From contig NZ_OY729424.1 of assembly GCF_963422335.1 (NCBI RefSeq), positions 6,486,682-6,550,681 of the forward strand: DNA of 64,000 nt, written 5' to 3'. Each line of letters begins with the position of its first letter. Within the stretch, counting starts at the first letter, position 1. The stretch comes from an uncultured Roseateles sp. Its GTDB lineage: Bacteria; Pseudomonadota; Gammaproteobacteria; Burkholderiales; Burkholderiaceae_C. Position numbers and translations under genes: made by a program. Below, in pieces: positions 1-7,656 of the stretch. The notes beneath the pieces are model-generated. The model did no database searches and was not told the origin of the DNA. It was given only the letters and a program-made list of their open reading frames with translations.

Positions 1-2199
1 CTGGTTGTTGATCACGTTGCCGATCTGGCCCAGACCCTCGATGCGGCCGCTGTTGTCGATCGCCCCGCCACTCAGGCTGGCGATGGGCGAGCTCAGCAGG
101 ATCTGGCCGCCGTTGGCGAAGCTTTTCTCGATGCTGAGCTTGCCGCCATCGACGATGAGGCTGCCCTGGTTGGCAAACTTGGCGCTGATGACGCCGTTGC
201 CGCTGATGGTGCCGCTGGCCTCATTGCTCAGCATGCTGGTGGCGTCAAAAGCAGCGATGCTGGCCCCCGCCAGGGTCATGAAGCCCTGGTTGCTCAGATT
301 GCTGGATCTCAGCTGCAGGGAGCCGCCCTTGCCCAGGGCCCAAACGCCGGTATTGATGTTGCTGCCCGAATTGGCCAGCTCCACATAGTCGCCCTGGTCA
401 AACCGGCCGCTGTTGCTGAAGCCCCCCTGACCCAGGTTGGCGCGGATATAGCCCGAACCCGTCATCGTGCCGGCGTTGAACAAGGCGCCGTTCACCGAAC
501 CGCCGTCCAGCACCAGGCGCCCGTTGTTCGTGAGGGTGTTGGCAGCCAGGCTGCTGCCGCGGCCCACGGTGGCGGAGGAATTCACATCCATGAGAAAGTC
601 CGTCGCCTGCAACGCGCCCCCCGCGAAGCTGAGGCTGTCGCCAGAGCCCACACGGATTTGCGCGTCACCCTTGAGTATCTGGCCGGCGCTGAGCACCATG
701 TCGTGGCCCAGGAAGTCGCCGGTGGCGTAGTTCGCCTTGAAATTGAGCGTGCCGGAGTCCCAGTTGAGGGTCCCGAAAAGCTGGCCGGTCCGCATCTTCA
801 AGGTGCCACCCTGCAGATTGACGACGCCCATCGTACCGATCACCAGTTGCCCGACATCCACTGTGCCGTCGCCCAGGATATCCACCCGGCTGGCACCGGC
901 CGAGCCCACGGTGAGGGCGTTGGCCACGCTCAAGAGCGCGCCGCCGCCGCCCACCGCGGCCATGAAGCTGGAGTCGCCCGCCTGCCCGAGCGTCATCCAA
1001 TCCGACACTTGAGACTGGGCGCCGTTGGCAACGCTCAAAAGGCCTGAATTGCCGCTGACGTGCTGGGCTTTCAGCGTGGACCCAAGCCCTGTCGCCTCGA
1101 GCACGCCAAAACCTCCCGTGCTGCTTTCCCCGATGAAAAGATTGGCGATTTCGGCACCGGCGCCCTTGCTGAGCTGCATCAGTCCATCGCCTCGGGTGCC
1201 CAGATACAAGCCTTTGAGCACCTTGAACAGCGTGCCCGTGTCCTTGACCGTGACGCTGGAGTTCACAGTGGGCACGAAGCCGGGGCCCATATTGCCGGTG
1301 GCGGTGAAGCTTCCACCGCCCGAGACGATCACATCGCTGTTGCTGTATGTCGCGTCGACCACGCTGAAGCTCGAACCGACGCCGTCCACCGTGAGCTTGG
1401 CGGTCCCGCTCTTGCCCATCTCCAGGGTCTTGCTGGAGGCACTGGCGCCGGTGTCGATCAGCAGGGTGCCGGTGCCGACCTCGCCCAGGTTCAGGGCTGT
1501 GCCGACGACAAAGCGGCTGCCCGCGCCGTGCACATTGACGGTGCCGCTGCTGGACGCGAAACCGGCGCCCACGGAGACGGCCCCCCCGGTGCTGAAGCTG
1601 CTGCCGGAATTGATATTCAGGCTGACGGTCGAATTGGGATCGTCGCTAACCCCGGTGGAGTCGAGATTCTTGTAGATGACCTTGTTGGCCAGGGTCAGAT
1701 CATGTTGCTGATCCATGCCACCGGTGATGGTCATGCCGGCCGTGCCACCGTCCCAGGTCTGATTCGCCGTGATGATAAAGCCCGCCGTATTGGACCAGTC
1801 AAGCACCTGCATGTTGCTGCTGCGATTGACGATGCCGTTGGTGAGCCAGATGTTGTTGCCCACGCCCTGCAGCGTGTAGGCACTCGCACCGGTCTCGAAG
1901 GAGATCTGGTTGTAGGTGCGGTTGCCCAGATCATTAGTGACCGTCGTGTAGCTCGAGCTGCCGAAGTGCAGGGTGTCCCCTGACACAGGCTGGGCGCTGG
2001 GGCTCCAGTTCGTGCCGACGCTCATGCGGCCGGTGAGGCTGTCACTCCCGTTGGTCTTGCCGCCCTTCCAGGTCAGATCAGCCGCATCGGCGAGACCCGC
2101 ACTGAGCATCGCGGCGATGGCCAGGCACAGGGGCAACGGGCGGGCAGTGTGCCGCGCGGGCTTGGTTGAATGACGAATGGGCGATGCTTGCTGGTTCAT
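1..2199 (-). CDS. Exported repeat-rich surface protein, C-terminus outside window
   Basis: Reading is open from the ATG at 2199 to the left edge, giving 733 codons without a stop, so the C-terminus is missing. The start has an AGGGAG ribosome site about 6 nt upstream. Residues 1-40 form a signal peptide: basic start, hydrophobic LCLAIAAMLSAGLA, likely cleavage after ADA. The mature part opens DLTWKGG and is then almost entirely Gly/Ser/Asn/Thr-rich short beta-strand-like repeats such as NQGSL, NNGRLVLDGG and SGAGSRF-type motifs. This pattern is typical of autotransporter-associated beta-strand repeat or PEP-CTERM matrix proteins forming a beta-helix. Neither a PEP-CTERM nor an autotransporter barrel can be checked because the end lies outside the window. 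Substrate or adhesion target cannot be inferred. Confidence 0.75.
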   Translation of the reverse strand, partial: MNQQASPIRHSTKPARHTARPLPLCLAIAAMLSAGLADAADLTWKGGKTNGSDSLTGRMSVGTNWSPSAQPVSGDTLHFGSSSYTTVTNDLGNRTYNQISFETGASAYTLQGVGNNIWLTNGIVNRSSNMQVLDWSNTAGFIITANQTWDGGTAGMTITGGMDQQHDLTLANKVIYKNLDSTGVSDDPNSTVSLNINSGSSFSTGGAVSVGAGFASSSGTVNVHGAGSRFVVGTALNLGEVGTGTLLIDTGASASSKTLEMGKSGTAKLTVDGVGSSFSVVDATYSNSDVIVSGGGSFTATGNMGPGFVPTVNSSVTVKDTGTLFKVLKGLYLGTRGDGLMQLSKGAGAEIANLFIGESSTGGFGVLEATGLGSTLKAQHVSGNSGLLSVANGAQSQVSDWMTLGQAGDSSFMAAVGGGGALLSVANALTVGSAGASRVDILGDGTVDVGQLVIGTMGVVNLQGGTLKMRTGQLFGTLNWDSGTLNFKANYATGDFLGHDMVLSAGQILKGDAQIRVGSGDSLSFAGGALQATDFLMDVNSSATVGRGSSLAANTLTNNGRLVLDGGSVNGALFNAGTMTGSGYIRANLGQGGFSNSGRFDQGDYVELANSGSNINTGVWALGKGGSLQLRSSNLSNQGFMTLAGASIAAFDATSMLSNEASGTISGNGVISAKFANQGSLIVDGGKLSIEKSFANGGQILLSSPIASLSGGAIDNSGRIEGLGQIGNVINNQ

Positions 2200-2471
2200 G
2201 TTGACTCCCTGGGTAGAACGAACGCGAGTATTTGTTGCCGACTCTGCGTGCACAATCCGCCCTAGGACCCGAGCCCTGGTCTCGAGCCCCCACCCCGGAC
2301 GCCCCCCAAAGAAGAACGCACCGATGCGCCCTTGCCCAGCTTCCACCGCTCCCAAGCCAAGGCCTTGTTCCGGGCGTAGCGCGCCATTCGGGCGCAGGCT
2401 GGCGCAGCCGCAAAGCCTGGCCCTGGCGGCCGGGCCGGCCCGCGGGCACCCGTCCCGTGCCACCGCCCGCG

Positions 2472-2488
2472 CCCCCTCAAGTAGGGGG
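2472..2488. promoter_or_regulatory. C5/G5 dyad in the gap between matrix gene and histidine kinase
   Basis: The 330-base gap 2200-2529 separates two divergent genes and holds no convincing reading frame. Its clearest structure is CCCCCT-CAAGT-AGGGGG, a perfect 6-bp inverted repeat with a 5-nt centre, 42 bp before the kinase start and 273 bp before the matrix gene start. Similar dyads occur before the matrix-type genes at 7225 and 45574. It may be an operator. No clear -35/-10 pair was identified. Confidence 0.35.
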
Positions 2489-2529
2489 GCAGGCGCCAGC
2501 TCGTGCGGCGCCACAGCAGCGGGTGGGCG

Positions 2530-4347
2530 ATGGCTACCCTAGGCCAGGCCGAACCGCTCAGCGGCTCCCAACGCGATGCCCAGGTGGTGGCCGACCTGGC
2601 CCGCCACCTGAAGCGCGGTGAGCCGCTGCGCATCCTGGGCAATACCGTGGTGGCCATCGCGGTGGTGGTGCTGATGCGAGACGAGGCCCAATTAACCTGG
2701 TTGGCCACCTGGCTGGCCGTGATGCTGACCCACTCCGCCTTCAATGCCCGGGCCGCGTGGCGGGTGTGGCGCCGCCCCACCCGCACCGACAACGCGGCAC
2801 GGCGGCTGCGTGTGGTGACGCGCATGGAGGCGGGCTACGGCCTGCTGTGGCTGGTTGCCGAGCTGCTGATACTGCCCGGCAGCGACTATGTGCACCGCGG
2901 ACTCCTGATGGTGCTGCTGAGCGGGCTGGGCGCGGGCGTGATGCAGTCGCTGAGCGCGCACCTGCCGGCCCTGTATGCCTACTTTGCCCTGCCCGTGCTG
3001 GGATTCTTTCTCGCCGGCTATATCGGCCACGGGCCCTACTTCCTGGTGGCCATCGTGCTGCTGCTGGTGTGGGTGGCGGTGAACCTGAACTTCGCGCGCC
3101 AGATGCACCGCACGCTGGTCGAATCGCTGCACAACCGCCACATCGCCAACGCCCTGGCCGTGGACCTGGAGGTGCAAAGAGACCGGGCACTGGAGCTCAG
3201 CCGCTCGCGCAGCCGCTTCCTGGCCGCGGCCAGCCATGACCTGCGCCAGCCGGTGCATGCGCTGTCGCTGTTTGTCGGGGCGCTGGGCCAAAACCCGTCG
3301 AAAGAGCAGTCGCAGAACATCCTGCGGCATGTGGGCAGCGCCATCGACGCGATGGGGACCATGTTCAACGCCATGCTGGACATCTCCAAGCTCGACGCCG
3401 ACCTGCTGCAGCCGAACTGGCAGGTGCTGAACCTGCGCACCCTGCTGATACGCGTGGCCGCCGACCAGCCCCTGCTGGCCAGCGCCAAGGGCCTGGGCTT
3501 CAGCTGCGAGATGCCGCCAGCGCTTCATCCGACGGTGCGTTGCGACCCGGTCCTGCTGGAGCGCATCCTGCGCAATCTGCTGTCCAACGCGGTGCGGTAC
3601 ACGGCCGAAGGCTCGGTGCGGCTGCGGCTGCGGGTACGCGCGGGACGCGTCGAGATCGTGGTCGCCGACACCGGTGTCGGCATCCCCAGGGCACGGCGCG
3701 AGCAGGTGTTCGAAGAGTTCGTGCAGCTGCCGCATCCCGAGCGTGAACGCGAGCAGGGGCTGGGCCTCGGCCTGGCGATCGTGAAACGCCTGGTCGGCCT
3801 GCTGGGTCTGCGCCTGGTGTTGCGCTCGAGGCCCGGTCGCGGCACGGTGTTCACGCTGCGGCTGCCATTGGCCGATGAGCCGGCAGCCACAGGGCCTGCC
3901 CCTGCCCCTGCGACCAGCCCAGGCAGGCCGAGCAAGCTGGACCAACTGGGTCAAGGCGATATCGTGATCGTGGTCGATGACAGTGCCGAGATCCGGTTGG
4001 CCATGAGTGCGCTCTTATCCGCCTGGGGCTGCCAGGTCTTCGCGGCCGCGAACGTGCGGGAACTGATGCCGCAGGTGATGCGGCTGAGCGCGCCGCCCCG
4101 CCTGCTGCTGTGCGACTACCGACTGGCCGATGGCAATGGCGGCATTGCGGCCATCGATCAGCTGCGGGATGCCTTCAACCAGGACATACCGGCGGTGCTG
4201 GTCACCGGCGACACCGCGCCGGAACAGTTGCGCGAGGCGGTGGCCAGCGGCCTGCCCCTGCTGCACAAGCCGGTGACGCAGCTCCAGCTGCGCGAGGCGA
4301 TGGAACGCGCCATCGCCATGCATGCCGAGCCCAGCCCGGCGCCCTGA
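2530..4347 (+). CDS. Membrane hybrid sensor histidine kinase with receiver domain
   Basis: The 605-aa protein has about six hydrophobic segments in residues 35-190 (for example 35-50, 105-118, 122-140, 148-164 and 170-188), with no large periplasmic loop. A linker follows, then a HisKA domain with phospho-acceptor His236 in ASHDLRQPVHALSLF. The HATPase has an N-box near RNLLSNAVRYT, VVADTGVGIP and a GLGLGLAIVKR G-box. The C-terminal receiver domain (about 476-600) has Asp529 in LLLCDYRLADG. A GTG 27 nt upstream is in frame, but the ATG with a purine-rich stretch before it is preferred. It ends 15 nt from the convergent LuxR-type regulator at 4363, its probable partner. The membrane topology suggests it senses a membrane-associated or intramembrane cue; the signal is unknown. 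Confidence 0.85.
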   Translation: MATLGQAEPLSGSQRDAQVVADLARHLKRGEPLRILGNTVVAIAVVVLMRDEAQLTWLATWLAVMLTHSAFNARAAWRVWRRPTRTDNAARRLRVVTRMEAGYGLLWLVAELLILPGSDYVHRGLLMVLLSGLGAGVMQSLSAHLPALYAYFALPVLGFFLAGYIGHGPYFLVAIVLLLVWVAVNLNFARQMHRTLVESLHNRHIANALAVDLEVQRDRALELSRSRSRFLAAASHDLRQPVHALSLFVGALGQNPSKEQSQNILRHVGSAIDAMGTMFNAMLDISKLDADLLQPNWQVLNLRTLLIRVAADQPLLASAKGLGFSCEMPPALHPTVRCDPVLLERILRNLLSNAVRYTAEGSVRLRLRVRAGRVEIVVADTGVGIPRARREQVFEEFVQLPHPEREREQGLGLGLAIVKRLVGLLGLRLVLRSRPGRGTVFTLRLPLADEPAATGPAPAPATSPGRPSKLDQLGQGDIVIVVDDSAEIRLAMSALLSAWGCQVFAAANVRELMPQVMRLSAPPRLLLCDYRLADGNGGIAAIDQLRDAFNQDIPAVLVTGDTAPEQLREAVASGLPLLHKPVTQLQLREAMERAIAMHAEPSPAP

Positions 4348-4362
4348 AGCTGCCTGACGGCC

Positions 4363-5007
4363 TCAGCCGGCCGACGCCCCGCCGGCATCGCCGATCAGCC
4401 CCGACGCCCTCGCCACCTCCACCGCCTGCAGGCGGTGCACCACATTCAGGTGACGGAAGAGCGCCGAGACGTGGCCTTTGACGGTTTTCTCCTGCATGCC
4501 CAGGACGCGGGCGATTTCCTTGTTGGACTTGCCACTGCACAGTTCCTGCAGGACCTCGCGCTGGCGCGGCGTCATGCCGCTGGTGTCGGCCGGTGCCGGC
4601 CCGGCGTCGGCAGCCAGGGCCATGAAGGTCGGCACATAGATCTCGCCGCTGAGCACCAGGCGCACGGCCGCGACCACGGTGGCCGGGCTGGATGACTTGG
4701 GGCAATAGCCGCGGGCCCCCGCCTTGAGCGCCCGGCGCACATCGTCCGGCTCCTCGGATGAGGACAACACCAGCACCGGCACCCCGCCGTGGTGCTGCCG
4801 GACCTGCTCCAGCACCGCAAATCCAGCCATGCCGGCCATGCGCAGGTCCAGCACGATCAGCGCCACGTCCGGGTGCTGGGCCAGGCTGGACAGGGCCTCG
4901 ACGCCATCGCCCGCCTGCAACACCATCAGCCCCTCGCCCATGCATTGCAGGGTGCTGGCCACACCGGCACGCACCAAGGGATGATCGTCGACGACCAGCA
5001 GCTTCAT
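4363..5007 (-). CDS. NarL/LuxR-family response regulator
   Basis: The 214-aa protein has an N-terminal receiver domain: acidic pair in VVDDHP, phospho-acceptor Asp54 in IVLDLRMAG, and Lys in YCPKSSS. A LuxR-type helix-turn-helix spans roughly residues 145-200 (MTPRQREVLQELCSGKSNKEIA, here split as MTPRQREVLQ then NKEIARVLG, and KTVKGHVSALFRHL). It is a DNA-binding transcription regulator activated by phosphorylation. An in-frame GTG lies three codons upstream at 5016; ATG at 5007 gives the usual short MKLLVVDD start. It faces the hybrid kinase at 2530 tail to tail, which makes cognate pairing likely but unproven. Nearby extracellular-matrix genes on both sides are candidate targets. Confidence 0.88.
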   Translation of the reverse strand: MKLLVVDDHPLVRAGVASTLQCMGEGLMVLQAGDGVEALSSLAQHPDVALIVLDLRMAGMAGFAVLEQVRQHHGGVPVLVLSSSEEPDDVRRALKAGARGYCPKSSSPATVVAAVRLVLSGEIYVPTFMALAADAGPAPADTSGMTPRQREVLQELCSGKSNKEIARVLGMQEKTVKGHVSALFRHLNVVHRLQAVEVARASGLIGDAGGASAG

Positions 5008-5064
5008 GGCGCGCACTCTATCAGCAGGACGCGAAGACCGGGTGCTGCCAAGGGGGAGGTGCCA

Positions 5065-5430
5065 TCAGAGGCAGCGGATGAGCTTGATGCGCGCATCCTT
5101 GCGCAGGGTGAACAGCTGGGGCGAGGCAGCGCCCTCGACCAGGATGGACAGCTTCATCACGCCGCCGCTGACTTCTCCCGCATAGCGGGCCTTGGCATGC
5201 ACCGGCGGCTCGTCGGCGCGCTGCGGTCCCGGCTGCTGCGGGTCGAACTCGCCGACGGCGGTGAAGGTGCCGGCCGCGCTCAAGGTCAGCGGGCCGGCGA
5301 AGCTGCCGCTGGCGCAATCCGCCTGCAGGCGGCCGCCCGCGGCATCGATCACCAGTTGCAGCCGGTCGCCGGCCCATTGGCCCTCGAGCGGGGCCGTGGC
5401 GCCGGCCGCCGATGCCAGTTCAACAACCAT
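5065..5430 (-). CDS. Small hypothetical protein (121 aa)
   Basis: No family is recognised. The start at 5430 is chosen because GGAGG lies 8 nt upstream. Longer in-frame starts at 5481 or 5544 lack such a site, and the latter would overlap the next gene. The product is rich in small residues, opens MVVELASAAGATAPLEGQW, and alternates short beta-type segments (GDRLQLVIDAAGGRLQADC, GTFTAVGEFDP, FTLRKDARIKLIRCL). That suggests a small beta-sandwich or lipocalin-like fold with two cysteines. There is no clear signal peptide or membrane helix. It follows the PEP-CTERM gene on the same strand after 88 bp and may be co-transcribed. Confidence 0.6.
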   Translation of the reverse strand: MVVELASAAGATAPLEGQWAGDRLQLVIDAAGGRLQADCASGSFAGPLTLSAAGTFTAVGEFDPQQPGPQRADEPPVHAKARYAGEVSGGVMKLSILVEGAASPQLFTLRKDARIKLIRCL

Positions 5431-5518
5431 CGCGAATCCTCCAGGCAACAACGACCGCGTGACGATCTTCCACGCGGCCATGCAAACCCGCCTGCTCGCG
5501 TCGATGGCTGCCTGCCGC

Positions 5519-7225
5519 TCAGCCGGCGGAACCGTCGGCCGCAAGGCGACGGCGGCGGGCCATCAGACCCAGGAAGCCCAGGCCGAAGAACATCATGCCG
5601 TAGGTCGAAGGCTCGGGCACGGCCACCACGCTGGCGTCGATGACGGCAATCCAGGTGCCCCAGCGCGATCCGCCGGTGCCGCCCGGGTGACCGCCCGCCG
5701 CATTGTTGTACTCGCGGGCAAACTCGCCGACCAGATAGAACTGATGCGGGTCGTCGGGGTCGACCGAGACCTGGCTGTAATCGCCCCAGCGCTGACGACC
5801 GGCGGCGGGCTGACCGAACAGGGCGCCATTGTGATAATCGTCCACCAGGCTTTCCTTGAGCAGCAGCTCGCCGCTGCGTGCGATCAGCTCGCCATTGACG
5901 CCGGTGGCAAAGGACTGCCCCATGAAGCTGATCTTGCCGGTGGCGGCATCAAGGCCCGAACGGTTGTAGCCGATCACCACCTCGCCAAAGCTGTTGACTG
6001 CAATCGAGCCCTGGTAGTAGTCGTGGCCGGCCTGGCCGATATTGCCTTGCGACAGAATGGTCAGCGTGGTCGCGTCCAGCACGGTGTAGCGGACGCGGGT
6101 TTCATCGAGGCCGTCGCCGTCCGGGTCCACCGTGTTGACCATGTAGATGCGGCCATTGGCCTCATACACGCTGCTGCTGACGCGCTCGTCCAGTGCATCG
6201 ACGATGCGCCGGTTCGCTGGAATGGCCGCCGCGGGCTGGCGCGCGAAGCCCGGGCTGGCAAACGCCGCCTGGCCGAGGTAGCTCGCCGCCGCGGCGCTGG
6301 CACCGGTGGCCGACGACGACGTCAGGCCATTCACCCGATAGCCCAGGCTGTCGTAGTTGAACAGCGAAACGCCAATCACCGTGCCCGAGGAGCCGGCGCT
6401 GCTGCTGTTCACGCCCTGCGGCGCAAAGCCGCGGTCCTGATCGCCGGCCGCGCCGGTGTACGGCGTGACGATCTGGGCCATATTGGTGGTGGTGGGCGCC
6501 ACCGCATTGAACAGGCTGTTCAGCGGAATGACGTTCATCGTCGTGCCGCGGAAGCTGTTGGTGCCGCCGTTGGTTTTGGGCGCAAAATTGTTGGTGCCGA
6601 TGTAGACCGCATTGCTGTCCAGCGCCAGCGTCGGATAGTCGGCCGTGGAGCCAAAACCAAAGCCGGCATAGCCCTCGAACTTGGTCGACTTCCAGCCGCC
6701 CAGGGCGTCGGAGGTGTCCGAAACCGCGATCTGCAGGTCCTTGGTATTGGCGCCAAAGGCCACCGCCACCCAGCGATTGGCCGCGGCGTTGTACATCACC
6801 CGGGTATCGCCGTTGGTGCCGGTCTGGCCGGCGGTGGCCCAGAAAGCCACATCCGAGACCAGCGAGGTGCGGGTGCCGGTCAGCTTGTCGAACACGGCAT
6901 AGGAGCCGTTGGTCGTTTCCATGTACTGGGTCTTGCCCACCGCGCCTATCGTGTCCGGCGGGATGAAGTTGCGGCCGAAGCTGGCGCCGTCGTACTGGCT
7001 GATGCCCTCGAAGCCACGCACATAGGGGCTGGCCAGATTGAAGACCGGCGCGGACATGCCATTGGTGTCCAGGGACAGGTCACCCGCGATGGTGATCATC
7101 TTCGGCTTCTTGAACTCGAAATACGGCTTGATCGTCTGCGCCTGCGCTTGCGACGCCATCAGCGCCAGCACGGCCGCCGCCACGACGGCCAGGCCGCCCG
7201 CGGACCGGGTGTGAATGTGATTCAT
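5519..7225 (-). CDS. PEP-CTERM sorted exoprotein, hypothetical
   Basis: The 568-aa protein starts at ATG 7225, preceded by GAGGGG about 9 nt upstream. An N-terminal signal peptide (LAVVAAAVLALMASQAQAQ) is followed by a long globular part with tandem WD/propeller-like segments (for example ADYPTLALDSNAVYIGTNNF and NRWVAVAFGA) and GRIYMVNTVDPDGDG, which could bind Ca2+. The C-terminus carries a classic PEP-CTERM signal: VPEPSTYGMMFFGLGF, hydrophobic helix, then RRRR. PEP-CTERM proteins are cut and sorted by exosortase, and function in extracellular polysaccharide matrix or flocs. No exosortase gene is in this window. The mature domain's function is not recognised. Confidence 0.85.
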   Translation of the reverse strand: MNHIHTRSAGGLAVVAAAVLALMASQAQAQTIKPYFEFKKPKMITIAGDLSLDTNGMSAPVFNLASPYVRGFEGISQYDGASFGRNFIPPDTIGAVGKTQYMETTNGSYAVFDKLTGTRTSLVSDVAFWATAGQTGTNGDTRVMYNAAANRWVAVAFGANTKDLQIAVSDTSDALGGWKSTKFEGYAGFGFGSTADYPTLALDSNAVYIGTNNFAPKTNGGTNSFRGTTMNVIPLNSLFNAVAPTTTNMAQIVTPYTGAAGDQDRGFAPQGVNSSSAGSSGTVIGVSLFNYDSLGYRVNGLTSSSATGASAAAASYLGQAAFASPGFARQPAAAIPANRRIVDALDERVSSSVYEANGRIYMVNTVDPDGDGLDETRVRYTVLDATTLTILSQGNIGQAGHDYYQGSIAVNSFGEVVIGYNRSGLDAATGKISFMGQSFATGVNGELIARSGELLLKESLVDDYHNGALFGQPAAGRQRWGDYSQVSVDPDDPHQFYLVGEFAREYNNAAGGHPGGTGGSRWGTWIAVIDASVVAVPEPSTYGMMFFGLGFLGLMARRRRLAADGSAG

Positions 7226-7352
7226 GACTGGAAACCCCTCGATGCTTGATAAGGACCATTCGTCGAACCTGCATTCGCCACCGCCCGAGCCCAAGCGGGC
7301 GGGGCACGGCCATGACGTTCGCTGCGGCTTGCCGCGGAGCGTCGATGACAAA

Positions 7353-7439
7353 CAAACGATGTTTGCTGGAATATGTCTGTTTGTGAACAAATCCACGTTA
7401 ATGCAAATTGCGTCAAGCACTGACCCCCAATTCAGGGGG
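7353..7439. promoter_or_regulatory. Inverted repeats in the 431-bp gap before the PEP-CTERM gene
   Basis: The gap 7226-7656 has no gene. Its left part, upstream of the PEP-CTERM gene, holds three dyads: CAAAC-GAT-GTTTG (7353-7365), TTTGT-GA-ACAAA (7380-7391), and ACCCCC-AATTCA-GGGGGT (7423-7440). The first two are AT-rich, in contrast to the flanking coding DNA, and are likely promoter or operator sequence for the minus-strand gene. The third resembles dyads at 2472 and 45639. No -24/-12 sigma54 promoter, which some PEP-CTERM genes use, was found. Confidence 0.4.
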
Positions 7440-7565
7440 TGAATAGGGTTGGAGAGCCTGGGAGTTTCCCTGTTGCAAAACAAGCGGAACAGGAGACTTG
7501 ACTTCGTTCGCACACCACCCCGGGGTCTGACGCTCGCACCGCCACACCACCAACACAGGTCGCAA

Positions 7566-7601
7566 TTGACGTTTACGTTAACGTCAACCAAGCACTAGAA
7601 T
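7566..7601 (+). promoter_or_regulatory. ACGT-triplet palindrome and promoter of icmF
   Basis: A 22-bp near-perfect inverted repeat (7566-7587, 10 of 11 pairs) consists of three consecutive hexamers containing ACGT (GACGTT, TACGTT, AACGTC). It overlaps a -35-like TTTACG at 7572, followed after 18 nt by the -10-like TAGAAT at 7596-7601. This would start transcription about 50 nt before icmF. An operator over the -35 suggests repression. MerR-family regulators of branched-chain acyl-CoA catabolism (LiuR type) use palindromes of this general kind; the assignment is inference. Confidence 0.5.
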
Positions 7602-7656
7602 CGCGGCAGCATTGCTGCTAGAACCGGGGCAGATACGCCCAAGCTGGAGACAAGCC

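Noticed and set aside
7226..7480. Sigma54 (-24/-12) promoter before the PEP-CTERM gene
   Set aside because: No TGGCAC-N5-TTGC-like pair on the minus strand within the gap.
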